From: Breviolum minutum Mf 1.05b.01
Lineage: Eukaryota; Sar; Dinophyceae; Suessiales; Symbiodiniaceae
DNA length: 64,000 nt
Direction of reading: 5' to 3'
Assembly (NCBI GenBank): GCA_000507305.1
Contig: DF239797.1
Location: 1-64,000, forward strand
Each line of letters begins with the position of its first letter. Position 1 is the first letter of the stretch. Position numbers and translations under genes: made by a program. The notes under the pieces were generated by a model that saw only the letters and a list, made by a program, of their open reading frames with translations, did not search any database and was not told the DNA's origin. Shown here in pieces: positions 33,061 to 42,641 of this stretch.

Positions 33061-33168
33061 CAAGTGAAATTCAAATTGATGGATTCACTCAGGCAAAAAG
33101 CTCCACCCCTGATCTAAGTTGAAGCTCGAAAAAAAATCCCCAAATCATAGGAATACAATTTGCTCACA

Positions 33169-33275
33169 TATGGGTGTTTCCTAAATTAGGGGTACCCCAA
33201 AATGGATGGTTTATAATGGAAAACCCTATTAAAATGGATGATTTGGGGGTACCACCATTTTAGGAAACCCCCATA
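33169..33275. repeat. B-family element, type copy
   Basis: TA, TGGGTGTTTCCTAAATTAGG at the left faces CCATTTTAGGAAACCCCCA, TA at the right. A D element abuts it. Confidence 0.9.
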
Positions 33276-33278
33276 TAT

Positions 33279-33389
33279 AGTTGATGGTTCATAAATCCGG
33301 CTAACCACCGCTTGGATGTATAAAACCTTGCAAATAATGGGCTAAACTGCCTATCAATGGTTAGCAGGATTTCTTCCAACATGCAGTAT
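33279..33389. repeat. D-family element, diverged
   Basis: TTGATGGTTCATAAATCCGG at the left and GCAGGATTTCTTCCAACATG, CAGTATG at the right. It starts within 5 bp of the B element. Confidence 0.65.
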
Positions 33390-33737
33390 GTATATAATCA
33401 AATGGAAATCCCATACAGGGTTTGTTTGCATTTTACATCAATTTACCTGTTTTTCGTTGAAACAAATAATTAATCCCTTATTTTTTGTTTGTATTTTTGA
33501 ACTTCTACTTGGTGGCTCTGGCTGTAATGATCTTTTCGTTTTCGGTCATAATGAAAGTTCAACACATTGAAAGGACATACAGTACCCTTCATGAAACTAA
33601 ACTTAGATTTACTTGTTCGGTGCTTGGAAAAATATATGGTTCAAACATGGTGATTTACTATGGTAGAGATCCTTAAAAAACACAAATCCAAGTCTTTTGA
33701 TTCTTTCGGATGCTTTAAAAAATCAAACTATACCCTG

Positions 33738-33835
33738 CTAGTTGGTGGTTTAAACCCCCTTGAAAAATATTGGTCAAATTGGGAATCTTCCCCCAATAGG
33801 GGTGAACATAAAAAATATTTGAAACCACCACCTAG
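33738..33835. repeat. A-family element, type copy
   Basis: 98 bp with CTAGTTGGTGGTTTAAACCC, CCCAATAGGGGTGAACATA and GAAACCACCACCTAG. Confidence 0.9.
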
Positions 33836-33950
33836 CCTGTGATTTGGAAGATTTTTGGGGCTCTTTCGCTCCCCCAATTAGTAGCGAAATGTGAATCACC
33901 CCTAGCTCCCCCCATCTATCACAGCCTAGCAAACCTCTACCAGGTTTGGG

Positions 33951-34035
33951 TTGGAACACAATCCACTGATCCAGATGAACCGGAAACCAGGAAACATATG
34001 GAAACATCATGTGTGGACTTCGGGAACTGCACTTA
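33951..34035 (-). CDS. Candidate exon (SRSPHMMFPYVSWFPVHLDQ)
   Basis: Possible acceptor AAGTGCAG|TTCCCG and donor CAAACCTG|GTAGAGG. It reads SRSPHMMFPYVSWFPVHLDQ then WIVFQPKP and continues in phase from the exon at 34112-34202. Aromatic-rich. Confidence 0.35.
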
Positions 34036-34111
34036 TGATATTAGCAAATAGAAATGCTGCAAAAACTCCTTCGCTATCGCCACACCAACGGTTATCTTCC
34101 CATGATGGCAC

Positions 34112-34202
34112 CTTCGTTCGAAGGGATTCCTCTTTTTCTCTTCTTCGTCTTCATGTGCAAGTGCATACCTCGCATGATCAACATAATCAACCATTCTAAG
34201 TC
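34112..34202 (-). CDS. Exon, 29 complete codons (LRMVDYVDHARYALAHEDEE)
   Basis: Acceptor TTCCCAG|GACTTA and donor GAACGAAG|GTGCCA frame 91 nt coding LRMVDYVDHARYALAHEDEE then EKKRNPFER. It takes up the split codon left by the exon at 34590. Helical and charged. No family recognised. Confidence 0.6.
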
Positions 34203-34589
34203 CTGGGAATGTGCGGTATATTTGGGATCTACGCCCCCAACCCAGTAACAGTGACCACCAAGATATTTGCATTTCTAGGAGGGAATATCTAAAATACTAC
34301 ACACCTTTTATCTGCCACAGACTGTTGCTGGCACGGGGCCACACCCAAGGTAAATTGTCTGATCGTTGAAAGTCATGAGGTCTCACAAGTTGTTTCAGAA
34401 CAACCAACCAACTTGGATGTGTTTGTAGAACTCACAAGAAGTCAGGAAAAGTAGTGCCTGAAAAACGAAGGCTAAATCAGAATCATGCTATACTCACGTT
34501 GTGTTCCTTCGCCAACTTATAATATTTCACCAAGCTAGATTTCCCTCAATTCAATGGATCCTCAAAAACAAGTTAGGCAAAGTTGAAAC

Positions 34590-34654
34590 CACGCAACTCT
34601 TGGAGCTGTCGAATTTTGTCATCAAACTCCTCGAGCTCCAAAAGGGTCAACACC
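34590..34654 (-). CDS. Exon, 21 aa, leucine-rich helix
   Basis: Acceptor AAGATAG|GGTGTT and donor TTGCGTG|GTTTCA frame 65 nt coding VLTLLELEEFDDKIRQLQEL and R. Split codons fit both neighbours (34915 before, 34112 after). The leucine spacing suits a coiled coil. Confidence 0.6.
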
Positions 34655-34914
34655 CTATCTTTCCTCCACCCCCCTCTCCATTGGTTGGGCAACCCCTCCT
34701 TTTTTGCACCATAAGTTATGGTGTTGCTTTTGCACGGTGCTTTTTATTCGGAAACAATCAAAACTCCAAAAAAGTTCCAAAACATCCCCCAAAGAAAATC
34801 ACCGTTTTTTGAAACCCCGGATTGGAAGAATTCATTTTCAGGCAGGGCACTTTAAGGCATGTGCATCATCGCGTTTTTGTCGTTCCACATTCATCCGATT
34901 GATTTCTTTGATAC

Positions 34915-34942
34915 CTCCCCAGCTTCGTTGGAGCTTCGGTTG
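34915..34942 (-). CDS. Microexon, 28 nt (TEAPTKLG)
   Basis: Acceptor CACTCACAG|CAACCG and donor GGGGAG|GTATCA. Two bases, eight codons (TEAPTKLG), two bases; the split codons fit the exons at 39097 and 34590. A longer minus frame across the same place (RPLTHSQQPKLQRSWGGIKE) is the alternative. Confidence 0.45.
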
Positions 34943-35175
34943 CTGTGAGTGGGTAAGGGGACGGCATGTTTGAAGGTGAAACGGGGGGGCTCCCGGCTTT
35001 TTTTTGTATAAAAAACCGTGCACTTTCAGTTTCGGTGGTCTAGTCCTATATATACCGGATCGGTATATGTTACCTTACTAAAGCGATGTTGACAAAACCT
35101 TCATAATAATTGATGTTTGTTGGTGGATCTTCCAGTTAAAAAAGAGATTCAGTGCAAACATAACGGGTTATCGAA

Positions 35176-35241
35176 TTCATGGGACGAACGGTATATTTGC
35201 CTACATGAAAACCATAAAAATCAACCAAATAGGTAAATATA
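35176..35241. repeat. C-family element, left part (interrupted)
   Basis: CATGGGACGAACGGTATATTT, ACCATAAAAATCAACC and TAGGTAAATATA, then cut off. The missing end (CAGTCCCATGGATTGTATGG) lies at 39045-39064, beyond two inserted elements. Confidence 0.75.
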
Positions 35242-35356
35242 TACCTACGGACTGAAACTTAGAATGCCTATCTTGCGCCCAAATTTTTTTTTGGCCCCAG
35301 TTAGAATGCCTGCAAAACGCTCCGGTAATGAAAAAAGTTAGAATGCCTATCGCATG

Positions 35357-35682
35357 GGCTCAAAACATTCTAAATATGCATGAATTTGAAATATCGGCCA
35401 TATATATATATATATATATCATTCCATCTATATTGTATATACACCTCAAAAATCTACAATGTATGTATAAAAGGCATTCTAACATAGAGGTTGGTATATA
35501 TATATATATGTTTTGAAGATTTTCAGGTATAATGGTATATATATAAATAAGATGTATGACATGGGCTCAAAACACTGTAAATATGCATGAATTTGAAATA
35601 TCGGCCATATATATATCATTCCATCTACATTGTATATACACCTCAAATATCTACAATATATGTAAAAAAGGCATTCTAACTT
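35357..35682. repeat. Direct duplication inside the large element
   Basis: GGGCTCAAAACATTCTAAAT at 35357 and GGGCTCAAAACACTGTAAAT at 35561 each start a unit running through TGAATTTGAAATATCGGCC and CATTCCATCTA to GGCATTCTAAC. A third, partial unit follows at about 35825. The spacing is about 204 bp. Confidence 0.85.
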
Positions 35683-36629
35683 AGAATCCTTCATTGAAAT
35701 TTTACAGGTATAGTGGTGTATAAATATGAATATAAATAAGATGCGTCTTCAAGTTGCTTCAAATAGCAGCTTCTGTCAATGATTGCAGGGAATTGGCAGG
35801 TAAAGCTATATAATCAAAAAATGCATGCTTCTATACACCTTAGATATCTACAATGCATGTAAAAAAAGGCTGTGGCACATGCAATTTCATCGAAACTCTC
35901 CCCTGAAAATAAATTTCTATATCTACATCTATAAATTCATGAAATATATAAATAGTTGGACGAAAAATTCGAAGCATAGGTTCCCTGCATGGTCTTTTTG
36001 CAGGTGCTGCATGGTATATTCACATTTCAATGCTCAAGTTTGTTGCATGCAGGATTTTTCGAAAAAAGTTTAAAATGAGCATTTTATAGCATTTTCAAGT
36101 AAAAGACAAAGAAGAAGAAGAAGAAACACCTCGCCAAACTTCATTTGTTTGAGATCTGGTCCACAATTTGCTGGAAAAGTGTTCGAAATGAACAATTTTT
36201 AGTGAAGGACTTGCAAAGAAAAAATACATCACCAAGATTCAAATTTGAGGTCTGATCCAAGATTTGCTGAAAAAGGTTCCAACTGATACTGTTCTTATTC
36301 TTTTCAACCCAACAAATTCGAGAATTCCTGGCAAGGAACCTATATTTAGAAGCTCCCAGAACCCCACATTGAGAACTTTGGCAAATCCAACTTTGGACGC
36401 CTGTATAGAACATTTTGAGTATATGTGAGTTTTTTTCCTCACCCATGTTTAGCAAAAAATCATTAGGTTTTTCCTGGGAAAAACATGGCAACAACAACTT
36501 TATTTCATCTCTGATATTTTTTGTGGTATGCGCAATGTTCTACGCGTTCCAGTTATGAATTTAGAATGCCTCCATTCAAAGCAAGGACTTATTTTTGTCA
36601 ACCATACTGTTTTCTTGTTTTTTTGCGGT

Positions 36630-38270
36630 GGTTTACGCACTCCAAATTAGAATTTAGACTGATTTAAAATGCCTGCCATTCAGATGCGTTCTAAGCAATG
36701 ATTTTCTTTTGTTTGTAAACCAGTGGCATCATTTGATTTTTCATCTCCTATATTGTTTTTGTCGGAGATTTGCAATGTTCTAGGCACTCCAGATTGGAAT
36801 TTAGAATGCCTGCGCGCAGAAGCGTTTTGAGCAAAGATGTCTTTTGTTTGTAAACCAGTGGCACCATTTCAATTTTAATCAACAATGCTGCTGTTTCTTT
36901 CTTGTATTTGTATTGTTTTAGGCACTCCAGACATGAAGTTGGAATGCCTGCCTGCAGATGTGTTCCAAGCAACGATTTTCTTCCGTTTGCAAACCAGTGG
37001 CACCATTCCAATTTTAATTTTAGTCAAACATACAGTTTTTCTTGTTCTTTTTCAAAGGTTTACGCACTCCAGATTGGAATTTAAAATGCCTGCCATGCAG
37101 ATGCGTTCTAAGCAATGATCTTCTTTTGTTTGTAAACCAGTCGCACCACTACAATTTTAGTCATCGAAACTGTTTTGTTCTTGTTTTTATTCCAGTGGTT
37201 TACACACTCCTTTGTAAACCAGTGGCATCAATCGATTTTTCACCTCAAATACTGATTTCGTGACGATTTGCATTGTTTTACGCACTCCAGATTGGAATTT
37301 AGAATGCCTCCCTGCAGATGCGTTTTAAGCAAAGATGTCTTTTGTTTGTAAACCAGTGGCACCATTTCAATTTTAATCAACGATGCTGCTGTTTCTTTCT
37401 TGTATTTGTATTGTTTTAGGCACTCCAGANNNNNNNNNNNNNNNNNNNNNNNNNNNNNNNNNNNNNNNNNNNNNNNNNNNNNNNNNNNNNNNNNNNNNNN
37501 NNNNNNNNNNNNNNNNNNNNNNNNNNNNNNNNNNNNNNNNNNNNNNNNNNNNNNNNNNNNNNNNNNNNNNNNNNNNNNNNNNNNNNNNNNNNNNNNNNNN
37601 NNNNNNNNNNNNNNNNNNNNNNNNNNNNNNNNNNNNNNNNNNNNNNNNNNNNNNNNNNNNNNNNNNNNNNNNNNNNNNNNNNNNNNNNNNNNNNNNNNNN
37701 NNNNNNNNNNNNNNNNNNNNNNNNNNNNNNNNNNNNNNNNNNNNNNNNNNNNNNNNNNNNNNNNNNNNNNNNNNNNNNNNNNNNNNNNNNNNNNNNNNNN
37801 NNNNNNNNNNNNNNNNNNNNNNNNNNNNNNNNNNNNNNNNNNNNNNNNNNNNNNNNNNNNNNNNNNNNNNNNNNNNNNNNNNNNNNNNNNNNNNNNNNNN
37901 NNNNNNNNNNNNNNNNNNNNNNNNNNNNNNNNNNNNNNNNNNNNNNNNNNNNNNNNNNNNNNNNNNNNNNNNNNNNNNNNNNNNNNNNNNNNNNNNNNNN
38001 NNNNNNNNNNNNNNNNNNNNNNNNNNNNNNNNNNNNNNNNNNTGCAGATGCGTTCTAAGCAATGATTTTCTTTTGTTTGTAAACCAGTGGCATCAATCGA
38101 TTTTTCACCTCAAATAAATACTGATTTCGTGAGGATTGCATTGTTTTACGCACTGCAGATTGGAATTTAGAAGCATCCCTGTAGATGCGTTTTAAGCAAA
38201 GATGTCTTTTGTGTTGAAACCAGTGGCGCTGTTCCAATTTTAGTGAACGATACTTGTTTCTTGGATTTGC
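36630..38270. repeat. Tandem array of about 140-bp units
   Basis: CACTCCAGATTGGAATTTAG, AATGCCTGC, TTTTGTTTGTAAACCAGTGG and CACCATTTCAATTTTA repeat with starts near 36638, 36785, 36923, 37075, 37205, 37283, 37421 and (after the gap) 38151. One unit near 37205 is shortened. The spacing is 138-152 bp for full units. Confidence 0.9.
37430..38042. other. Assembly gap (613 undetermined bases)
   Basis: A continuous run of n inside the tandem array. The true length is unknown and probably reflects collapsed repeats. Confidence 1.
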
Positions 38271-38913
38271 ATTGGTTTCTTGTATTCGACAAGATTTTTA
38301 ATTAGAGGTTTTATAGTAAGGAAAAGACAGCAACCAAGAACTGAATCTTACAAAAAGCGGGAATTGCAATTTTTGAATATATAGGTTTTTAATGGACATT
38401 CCAATACGAAAAAAGCAACCAAAAACCATACACAAAATGCCCCTTGGCTCAGCAGACCAGGAAATCCTATGTTTCCCTCCTTTTTCTTGCATTATTTTCG
38501 CTATTGGTGATTCATCATGCTTCTGCAATTGGATTCAAACCGTTTTGCATGGCACATCGATGATCTTTCACGGTGACCGGAACTGATGATATTTACAGGG
38601 ATGAACTGAAAGTTAGAATGCCACTATGAAAGTTAGAATGCCTCACCTCATAAAAAATTGCAATTTCAAGAGATTTTGAGCACCCTTTGTCCTGACATTC
38701 TAACTGTAGAACCGCTGTGCATATTCTCATGGTTTTGTAACATAAATCTATCTATAAATTTGAAGGCATTCTATCTGTACGAAACCCTGTAAATACCGCA
38801 CAAAATGATACAAAATGCATGTTCATCAATGTTGGGGGCCACCACGGTGACGTTTTGCTCTCCATTGTTGCGCCCAAAATGGCATTCTAACTTTCAGTCC
38901 GCTGGTATACCAC

Positions 38914-39042
38914 AAGGTGGGCCCCCTACCAGATATAACTTGGGTTATAACTCCCATAACTAGGGTTATAACCTCAGTTACCTAATTATAAGGCCATTTA
39001 TAAGGGTTATAACTCCATTTATAACTGGCAGGGGGCCATCTT
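38914..39042. repeat. N-family element, type copy
   Basis: AAGGTGGGCCCCCTACCAG at the left faces CTGGCAGGGGGCCATCTT at the right. Inside are repeats of GGGTTATAACTCC and CCATTTATAA. It lies directly right of the large element, inside the same old C element. Confidence 0.8.
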
Positions 39043-39096
39043 GCAGTCCCATGGATTGTATGGGCTCCCGTGGGGAGAATCGTGAAAAACCGTTAC

Positions 39097-39169
39097 CAGT
39101 CCCAAGTTTCATGAGCCCTTCGGTTGACAATGTTATTTTGGGGGTTGTTGAAGGAGCGGTGAAACTCCC
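39097..39169 (-). CDS. Exon, 24 aa (GSFTAPSTTPKITLSTEGLM)
   Basis: Acceptor ATCAAAAG|GGGAGT and donor GGGACTG|GTAACG frame 73 nt coding GSFTAPSTTPKITLSTEGLM then KLGT. It starts in phase 0 after the exon at 41904 and ends with one base taken up at 34915. A Ser/Thr-rich linker. Another frame (FNNPQNNIVNRRAHETW) is open. Confidence 0.5.
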
Positions 39170-39372
39170 CTTTTGATTGGAGGAAACCGGCTGGATTTAG
39201 CCTCCCTGAAAACGAACGAATGACTGGCTGGAAAATTTTAACCGTGAATGAAGATGTATTGCCCATATCAAGAACTAATCATTGATCCTAACTTCCGTCC
39301 CGGGACATCCAAGCACCCCATGTTCAACAAGTAGAAACCAACAAAGAAAAACACGAAAAACTTACTGACCCA

Positions 39373-39471
39373 TAGCATCCATGTATGGTATATTTACCTA
39401 CATTTACCATCATATTTTACCAGTAAAAACAGTCAAATGTTACGGTAAATATACCAGCCCCATGGATGGTA
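39373..39471. repeat. C-family element
   Basis: TA, GCATCCATGTATGGTATATT at the left and ATATACCAGCCCCATGGATGG, TA at the right. Confidence 0.8.
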
Positions 39472-39645
39472 TGGGTTAGCCAAAGGACCTTTAAAACAAA
39501 AAAGGTTTAACTCCCCAAGTCTAACGGCTGGTTCACCTAAAGTTCGGATGGTGAGGTTTCAAGTGAGGGAATCTCCGGAATCTCCAGGCTGCCATTTTCA
39601 GGTTCTATATTAATCTTCGGGGGTGTAAATTTTATTTTTTTCTAT

Positions 39646-39745
39646 CCCAAACACTCAATGTATGGTATATTTACCTACATTTGGCTGTTTTTAATGGTAA
39701 GATATGGCAAATGTAGGTAAATATACCATACATTGAGCATCTAGG
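39646..39745. repeat. C-family element, CTCAATG subtype
   Basis: CACTCAATGTATGGTATATT at the left faces AATATACCATACATTGAGCA at the right. The same subtype occurs at 47105-47209 and 48034-48135. Confidence 0.85.
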
Positions 39746-39876
39746 TATTGAATATTTAATTAATCACCAAAAGTTTAAAGGTTGGTTGCTGGCTGAGTCA
39801 GACAGTGGTGTGTTTTGTTACCAATCGAGTACACATACATTTGACATCGATTGCCCGTTCAGCACATGGAAATGTA

Positions 39877-39975
39877 CCCATAGAACCCATTTATGGTATA
39901 TATATATATACATACCTACGTTTGGTTGAATTTTATGGTAAATGTAAATATACCAGCCCCATGCATCCTATTGGT
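39877..39975. repeat. C-family element with TA expansion
   Basis: ACCCATAGAACCCATTTATG at the left and TATACCAGCCCCATGCATCC, TATTGG at the right. The left arm has a (TA)n run inserted. Confidence 0.7.
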
Positions 39976-40164
39976 ACATTTGCAACTCGCTAAAACTCGA
40001 GTTGGGCTTCAACACAGAAGATGGGTTAAAACACTACATCTGCATCACCTGGGACTGATTTTAGGCTTTCAATTGCAGAATGCAAGATTTTTCCTTATGA
40101 GCAGGTTCAACAGCTTCATTTTTGTTGGAGAAAGAGAGACCGTGACCATCACCAAGTGTATATA

Positions 40165-40215
40165 TACAAGATATGTATATATATATATATAAATATATAT
40201 ATATATACACAACAT
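40165..40215. repeat. (TA)n tract
   Basis: ATATGTATATATATATATAT and ATATATATATACACAACATG. Low complexity. Confidence 0.9.
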
Positions 40216-40339
40216 GTGTATACATATATAAGTGTGTGTGTAGAACTTCCTACCAATATAAATACATAACTGGATGGTTAATTAATTGACACCCTTTTTT
40301 GCGGAAGCATTCGGCCTTTGGAAGGTCCAGGTACACATG

Positions 40340-40505
40340 AATGGCTTAAATCTATGGTTTTCCTGTACCCTAAGAATCCTTGGGATGTCATGGGGTCAAA
40401 ATCACATGTTTTGAGGCACCAGGGGTGTCATTAGGAGGGTCTGGTGTTTCCATAAGAGGGGTCAGGATTCTTAGGGTAGGTAAATATACCGTTTCGCCCC
40501 ATGGA
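40340..40505. repeat. C-family element interrupted at a TA
   Basis: ATGAATGGCTTAAATCTATG, then GTTTTCCTG is followed by the insert at 40368-40476. The C element then resumes TAGGTAAATATACCG, CCCCATGGATGCG. Compare the intact copy at 23336-23423. Confidence 0.8.
40368..40476. repeat. E-like element nested in C, perfect ends
   Basis: CCCTAAGAATCCT at the left is the exact reverse complement of AGGATTCTTAGGG at the right, 109 bp. The target TA is duplicated at 40366-40367 and 40477-40478. Confidence 0.9.
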
Positions 40506-40646
40506 TGCGTTTCCAGGAAATCTTCAGGTGCTCAGCTCATCCTTGCTGCGGAAAGGACAAAAGTTGGAACCGAGGCACCGTAGAGATCTCGACGAGTCTC
40601 GAACCAATGTTCTTGTGCTTGGTATTCCTGGAACCAGGGGTCTAAC

Positions 40647-40755
40647 TATGTGGGTGTTTCCTTAAATGGTGGCACCCCAAAAAAAAAACAAAATGATCAT
40701 TTTTACTAGGAAAACCCATGGTTGTTGGGTACCACCATTTTAGGAAACCCTCATA
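40647..40755. repeat. B-family element
   Basis: TATGTGGGTGTTTCCTTAAA at the left and CCATTTTAGGAAACCCTCA, TA at the right. Confidence 0.8.
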
Positions 40756-40756
40756 T

Positions 40757-40885
40757 GACACCAACCCAAAATTCATGCACTATTAAATCTACTAAAGGGG
40801 AAATCCATGGAAATCCTTCAAATTTAACATACATTTCTAGTGTTTCATTTCGCCACCAAAATGGGTCTCGTTGAATGATCCGGGA
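40757..40885. repeat. M-family element, diverged
   Basis: ACACCAACCCAAAATTCATG, GGGGAAATCCATGG, AAATTTAACATACATTTC and CAAAATGGGTCTCGTTGAAT. It abuts the B element. Confidence 0.6.
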
Positions 40886-40954
40886 CGTACTTTCAGCAGG
40901 CTATGGGGCCCCTGAAACCCGAAATCTTTGAAAAGAGAAAAGTCACCTTCCATC

Positions 40955-41086
40955 TACTGGGATGTCCCGGTGGAAGTTAGGATCAATGGTTAGTAAGTGG
41001 GTTTGTAACCTGCTCATAAATGGAGTATATTGGGATTATAACCCACTTACTAACCATGGATCCTAACTTCCTGGGACATCCAAGTA
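40955..41086. repeat. J-family element, type copy
   Basis: TA, CTGGGATGTCCCGGTGGAAG at the left faces CTTCCTGGGACATCCAAG, TA at the right. GTTAGGATCAATGGTTAGTA is mirrored by TACTAACCATGGATCCTAAC. Confidence 0.9.
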
Positions 41087-41269
41087 CCTCCGTTTTGGGG
41101 GGTTCCGAAATTCCGGCTGTTAGTTTTCCAGAAACACCAAGGAGTGCAATGGAGTTGTTGCGCGACTACTTGATGGATGTTGATATATTGATGAGTCAAG
41201 AAACTCTGGTACAACAAACAAACTACAAAAAAACAACTACCAAATACAAAATACAACAGCAACAACACT

Positions 41270-41281
41270 CAACCAGCAACC

Positions 41282-41312
<31 letters not shown>

Positions 41313-41356
41313 GCGACAACAACAACAACAACAACAACAGCAACAACAACAACAAC
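41270..41356 (+). repeat. (CAA)n microsatellite
   Basis: CAACAACAACAACAACAACA with a few CAG and CGA units. It reads as polyglutamine in one plus frame. Confidence 0.95.
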
Positions 41357-41478
41357 AACCACCACTACCACTACCACTACCACTACCACTACCACTACCA
41401 CTACCACTACCACTACCACTACCACTACCACTACCACTACCACTACCACTACCACTACCACTACCACTACCACTACTA
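41357..41478 (+). repeat. (CCACTA)n microsatellite
   Basis: About 20 units of CCACTA directly after the CAA tract. One plus frame reads (Pro-Leu)n. Confidence 0.95.
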
Positions 41479-41693
41479 CTGCAACTCGTGGAGTTCCCTA
41501 GTACTTCACCACACATCCCATCTGAATCAAAACCCACACATGACATTTCGAGCAAAAATACTGGTTGGTGAATAGGGATCCATATCAGTTTTTTTTTGGG
41601 TGGGTATAATGAGGAACTGCTTTGGAGGTGAAGTACTTAGAAACCAAATTTTTGAAAACTCAACTTTTGGAGTCTTATGCTCACTTTTCAAAA

Positions 41694-41819
41694 TGCTGTT
41701 GATGGTTCAGAAATCCGGTAAACTCACCAGTTGAGGTTGGTAGTTTATCCATGTTTATCCCATTATTATCCATTATTTACAAGGCTTTATACATCCCAGG
41801 AGTTCTTCCCTCAACAGTA
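41694..41819. repeat. D-family element
   Basis: GCTGTTGATGGTTCAGAAAT, CCGG at the left and CCCTCAACAGTA at the right, with a duplicated loop (TTTATCCATGTTTATCCCAT, TATTATCCATTATTTAC). Confidence 0.7.
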
Positions 41820-41903
41820 GCTTAATAAATATAATCCCCAAACATCTAAGTTAGTATCTCATCCCCAAAACAACCAAACAGGCTTTTGAACTCAACAAAA
41901 GTC

Positions 41904-41996
41904 CTTCTTTTCCATCTTGTGCAGCTCAATTTGAGCTTGTTTATGTTGTGAAGCCAATTCAGCCATAGGATTATCCTTGATGCTGGAAATATCCAT
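41904..41996 (-). CDS. Exon, 31 aa, Gln/Lys-rich helix
   Basis: Acceptor CTTACACAG|ATGGAT and donor GAAAAGAAG|GACTTT (GA donor) frame exactly 93 nt, phase 0 at both ends. It reads MDISSIKDNPMAELASQHKQ then AQIELHKMEKK. Likely a coiled-coil segment. It follows 42013-42075 after a 16-nt spacer, which is very short for an intron, so the two may be one exon with a different junction. Confidence 0.55.
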
Positions 41997-42012
41997 CTGT
42001 GTAAGACCAATC

Positions 42013-42075
42013 CTCATTGCGGGTTGTCATCCGGACAGCTTGGAATCCGCCAGCTTTCCGTTTCCAGGGCTGAAA
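42013..42075 (-). CDS. Exon candidate, 21 aa (FQPWKRKAGGFQAVRMTTRN)
   Basis: Acceptor GTCGACAG|TTTCAG and possible GA donor AATGAG|GATTGG frame 63 nt coding FQPWKRKAGGFQAVRMTTRN and E. The next exon starts only 16 nt further on, so the exact junction here is doubtful. Basic. Confidence 0.4.
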
Positions 42076-42329
42076 CTGTCGAAGAGCCACCCCCGTTTTT
42101 TTTGTAGATCGAAAAGAATCCAACAACAAGATGGCAACAAAAAAAAAAAACTTTGGTCAAATGGGAGTTTGAACCTGACAAAAGTACAAAAATGATCGAT
42201 GTTTTTTTGTTTAGATACCCCACAATCAATGAATCAATTTCCAAGTGCCCATGATCACTTGCAATTCCTTAAAGGAAAGGATTCTCTTTCATCCAAACAA
42301 TGAGTTTCAGAACGCGAATTCTGATTCAG

Positions 42330-42436
42330 TTGGTGGTTGTTTTTTTTTACAACCCATTTGAGAAAAAGATGCGCAGTCGTCAAATTGGAGCATGAAACCC
42401 CAAAAATCGGAGTGAATAGGTAAAAATATTTGAAAA
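42330..42436. repeat. A-family element, right end lost
   Basis: GTTGGTGGTTG, TTTACAACCCATTTGAG and AATCGGAGTGAATAGG. Confidence 0.6.
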
Positions 42437-42464
42437 AAGCTAAAAAAAGCCCTCCTACTTTCCA

Positions 42465-42570
42465 TTCTACCGGTTTGGTTAATTAAGTATTATAAATTAT
42501 CATGGTTTATCATATATCCCTATATACTTGGGTAGTATTTCATCCCCTTTTTGAACCCAACCAATCAGGG
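42465..42570. repeat. H-family element
   Basis: TTCCATTCTACCGGTTTGGTT, ATATCCCTATATACTTGGGT, AGTATTTCATCCCC and CCAATCAGGGG. Confidence 0.55.
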
Positions 42571-42641
42571 GTTGGGAGATGTTTGATTTCTTCTTCATCA
42601 CCCTCACCTCGCTTCTTAACGATTGCTTTACCCCCAGTCCA

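Larger units (their letters stand above)
35242..38907. mobile_element. 3.67-kb TA-flanked transposon-like element
   Basis: Left end TACCTACGGACTGAAACTTA continues GAATGCC. The right end, read on the other strand, is TACCAGCGGACTGAAAGTTA then GAATGCC. TA stands outside at 35240-35241 and 38908-38909. Just inside each end is TTGCGCCCAAA. TTAGAATGCC or its reverse complement recurs near both ends (about 35340, 35470, 35670, 38610, 38630, 38880). The core is a tandem array of about 140 bp with an assembly gap. I find no convincing transposase frame, so it looks non-autonomous. It sits in an intron between exons 39097 and 34915. Confidence 0.8.

Noticed and set aside
36141..36497. A 118-codon minus frame inside the large element (with LFQQILDQTSN and LFQQIVDQISN repeated)
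   Set aside because: The internal similarity comes from a duplicated DNA segment; composition is AT-rich and no transposase motif is visible. I cannot exclude a small element-encoded protein.
37373..38117. Frames of 221-244 codons on both strands
   Set aside because: They run through 613 undetermined bases; the flanking sequence is tandem satellite.
41020..41571. A 183-codon plus-strand frame with polyGln and (Pro-Leu)n
   Set aside because: It begins inside a J-family palindrome and most of it is microsatellite; no splice or conservation evidence.
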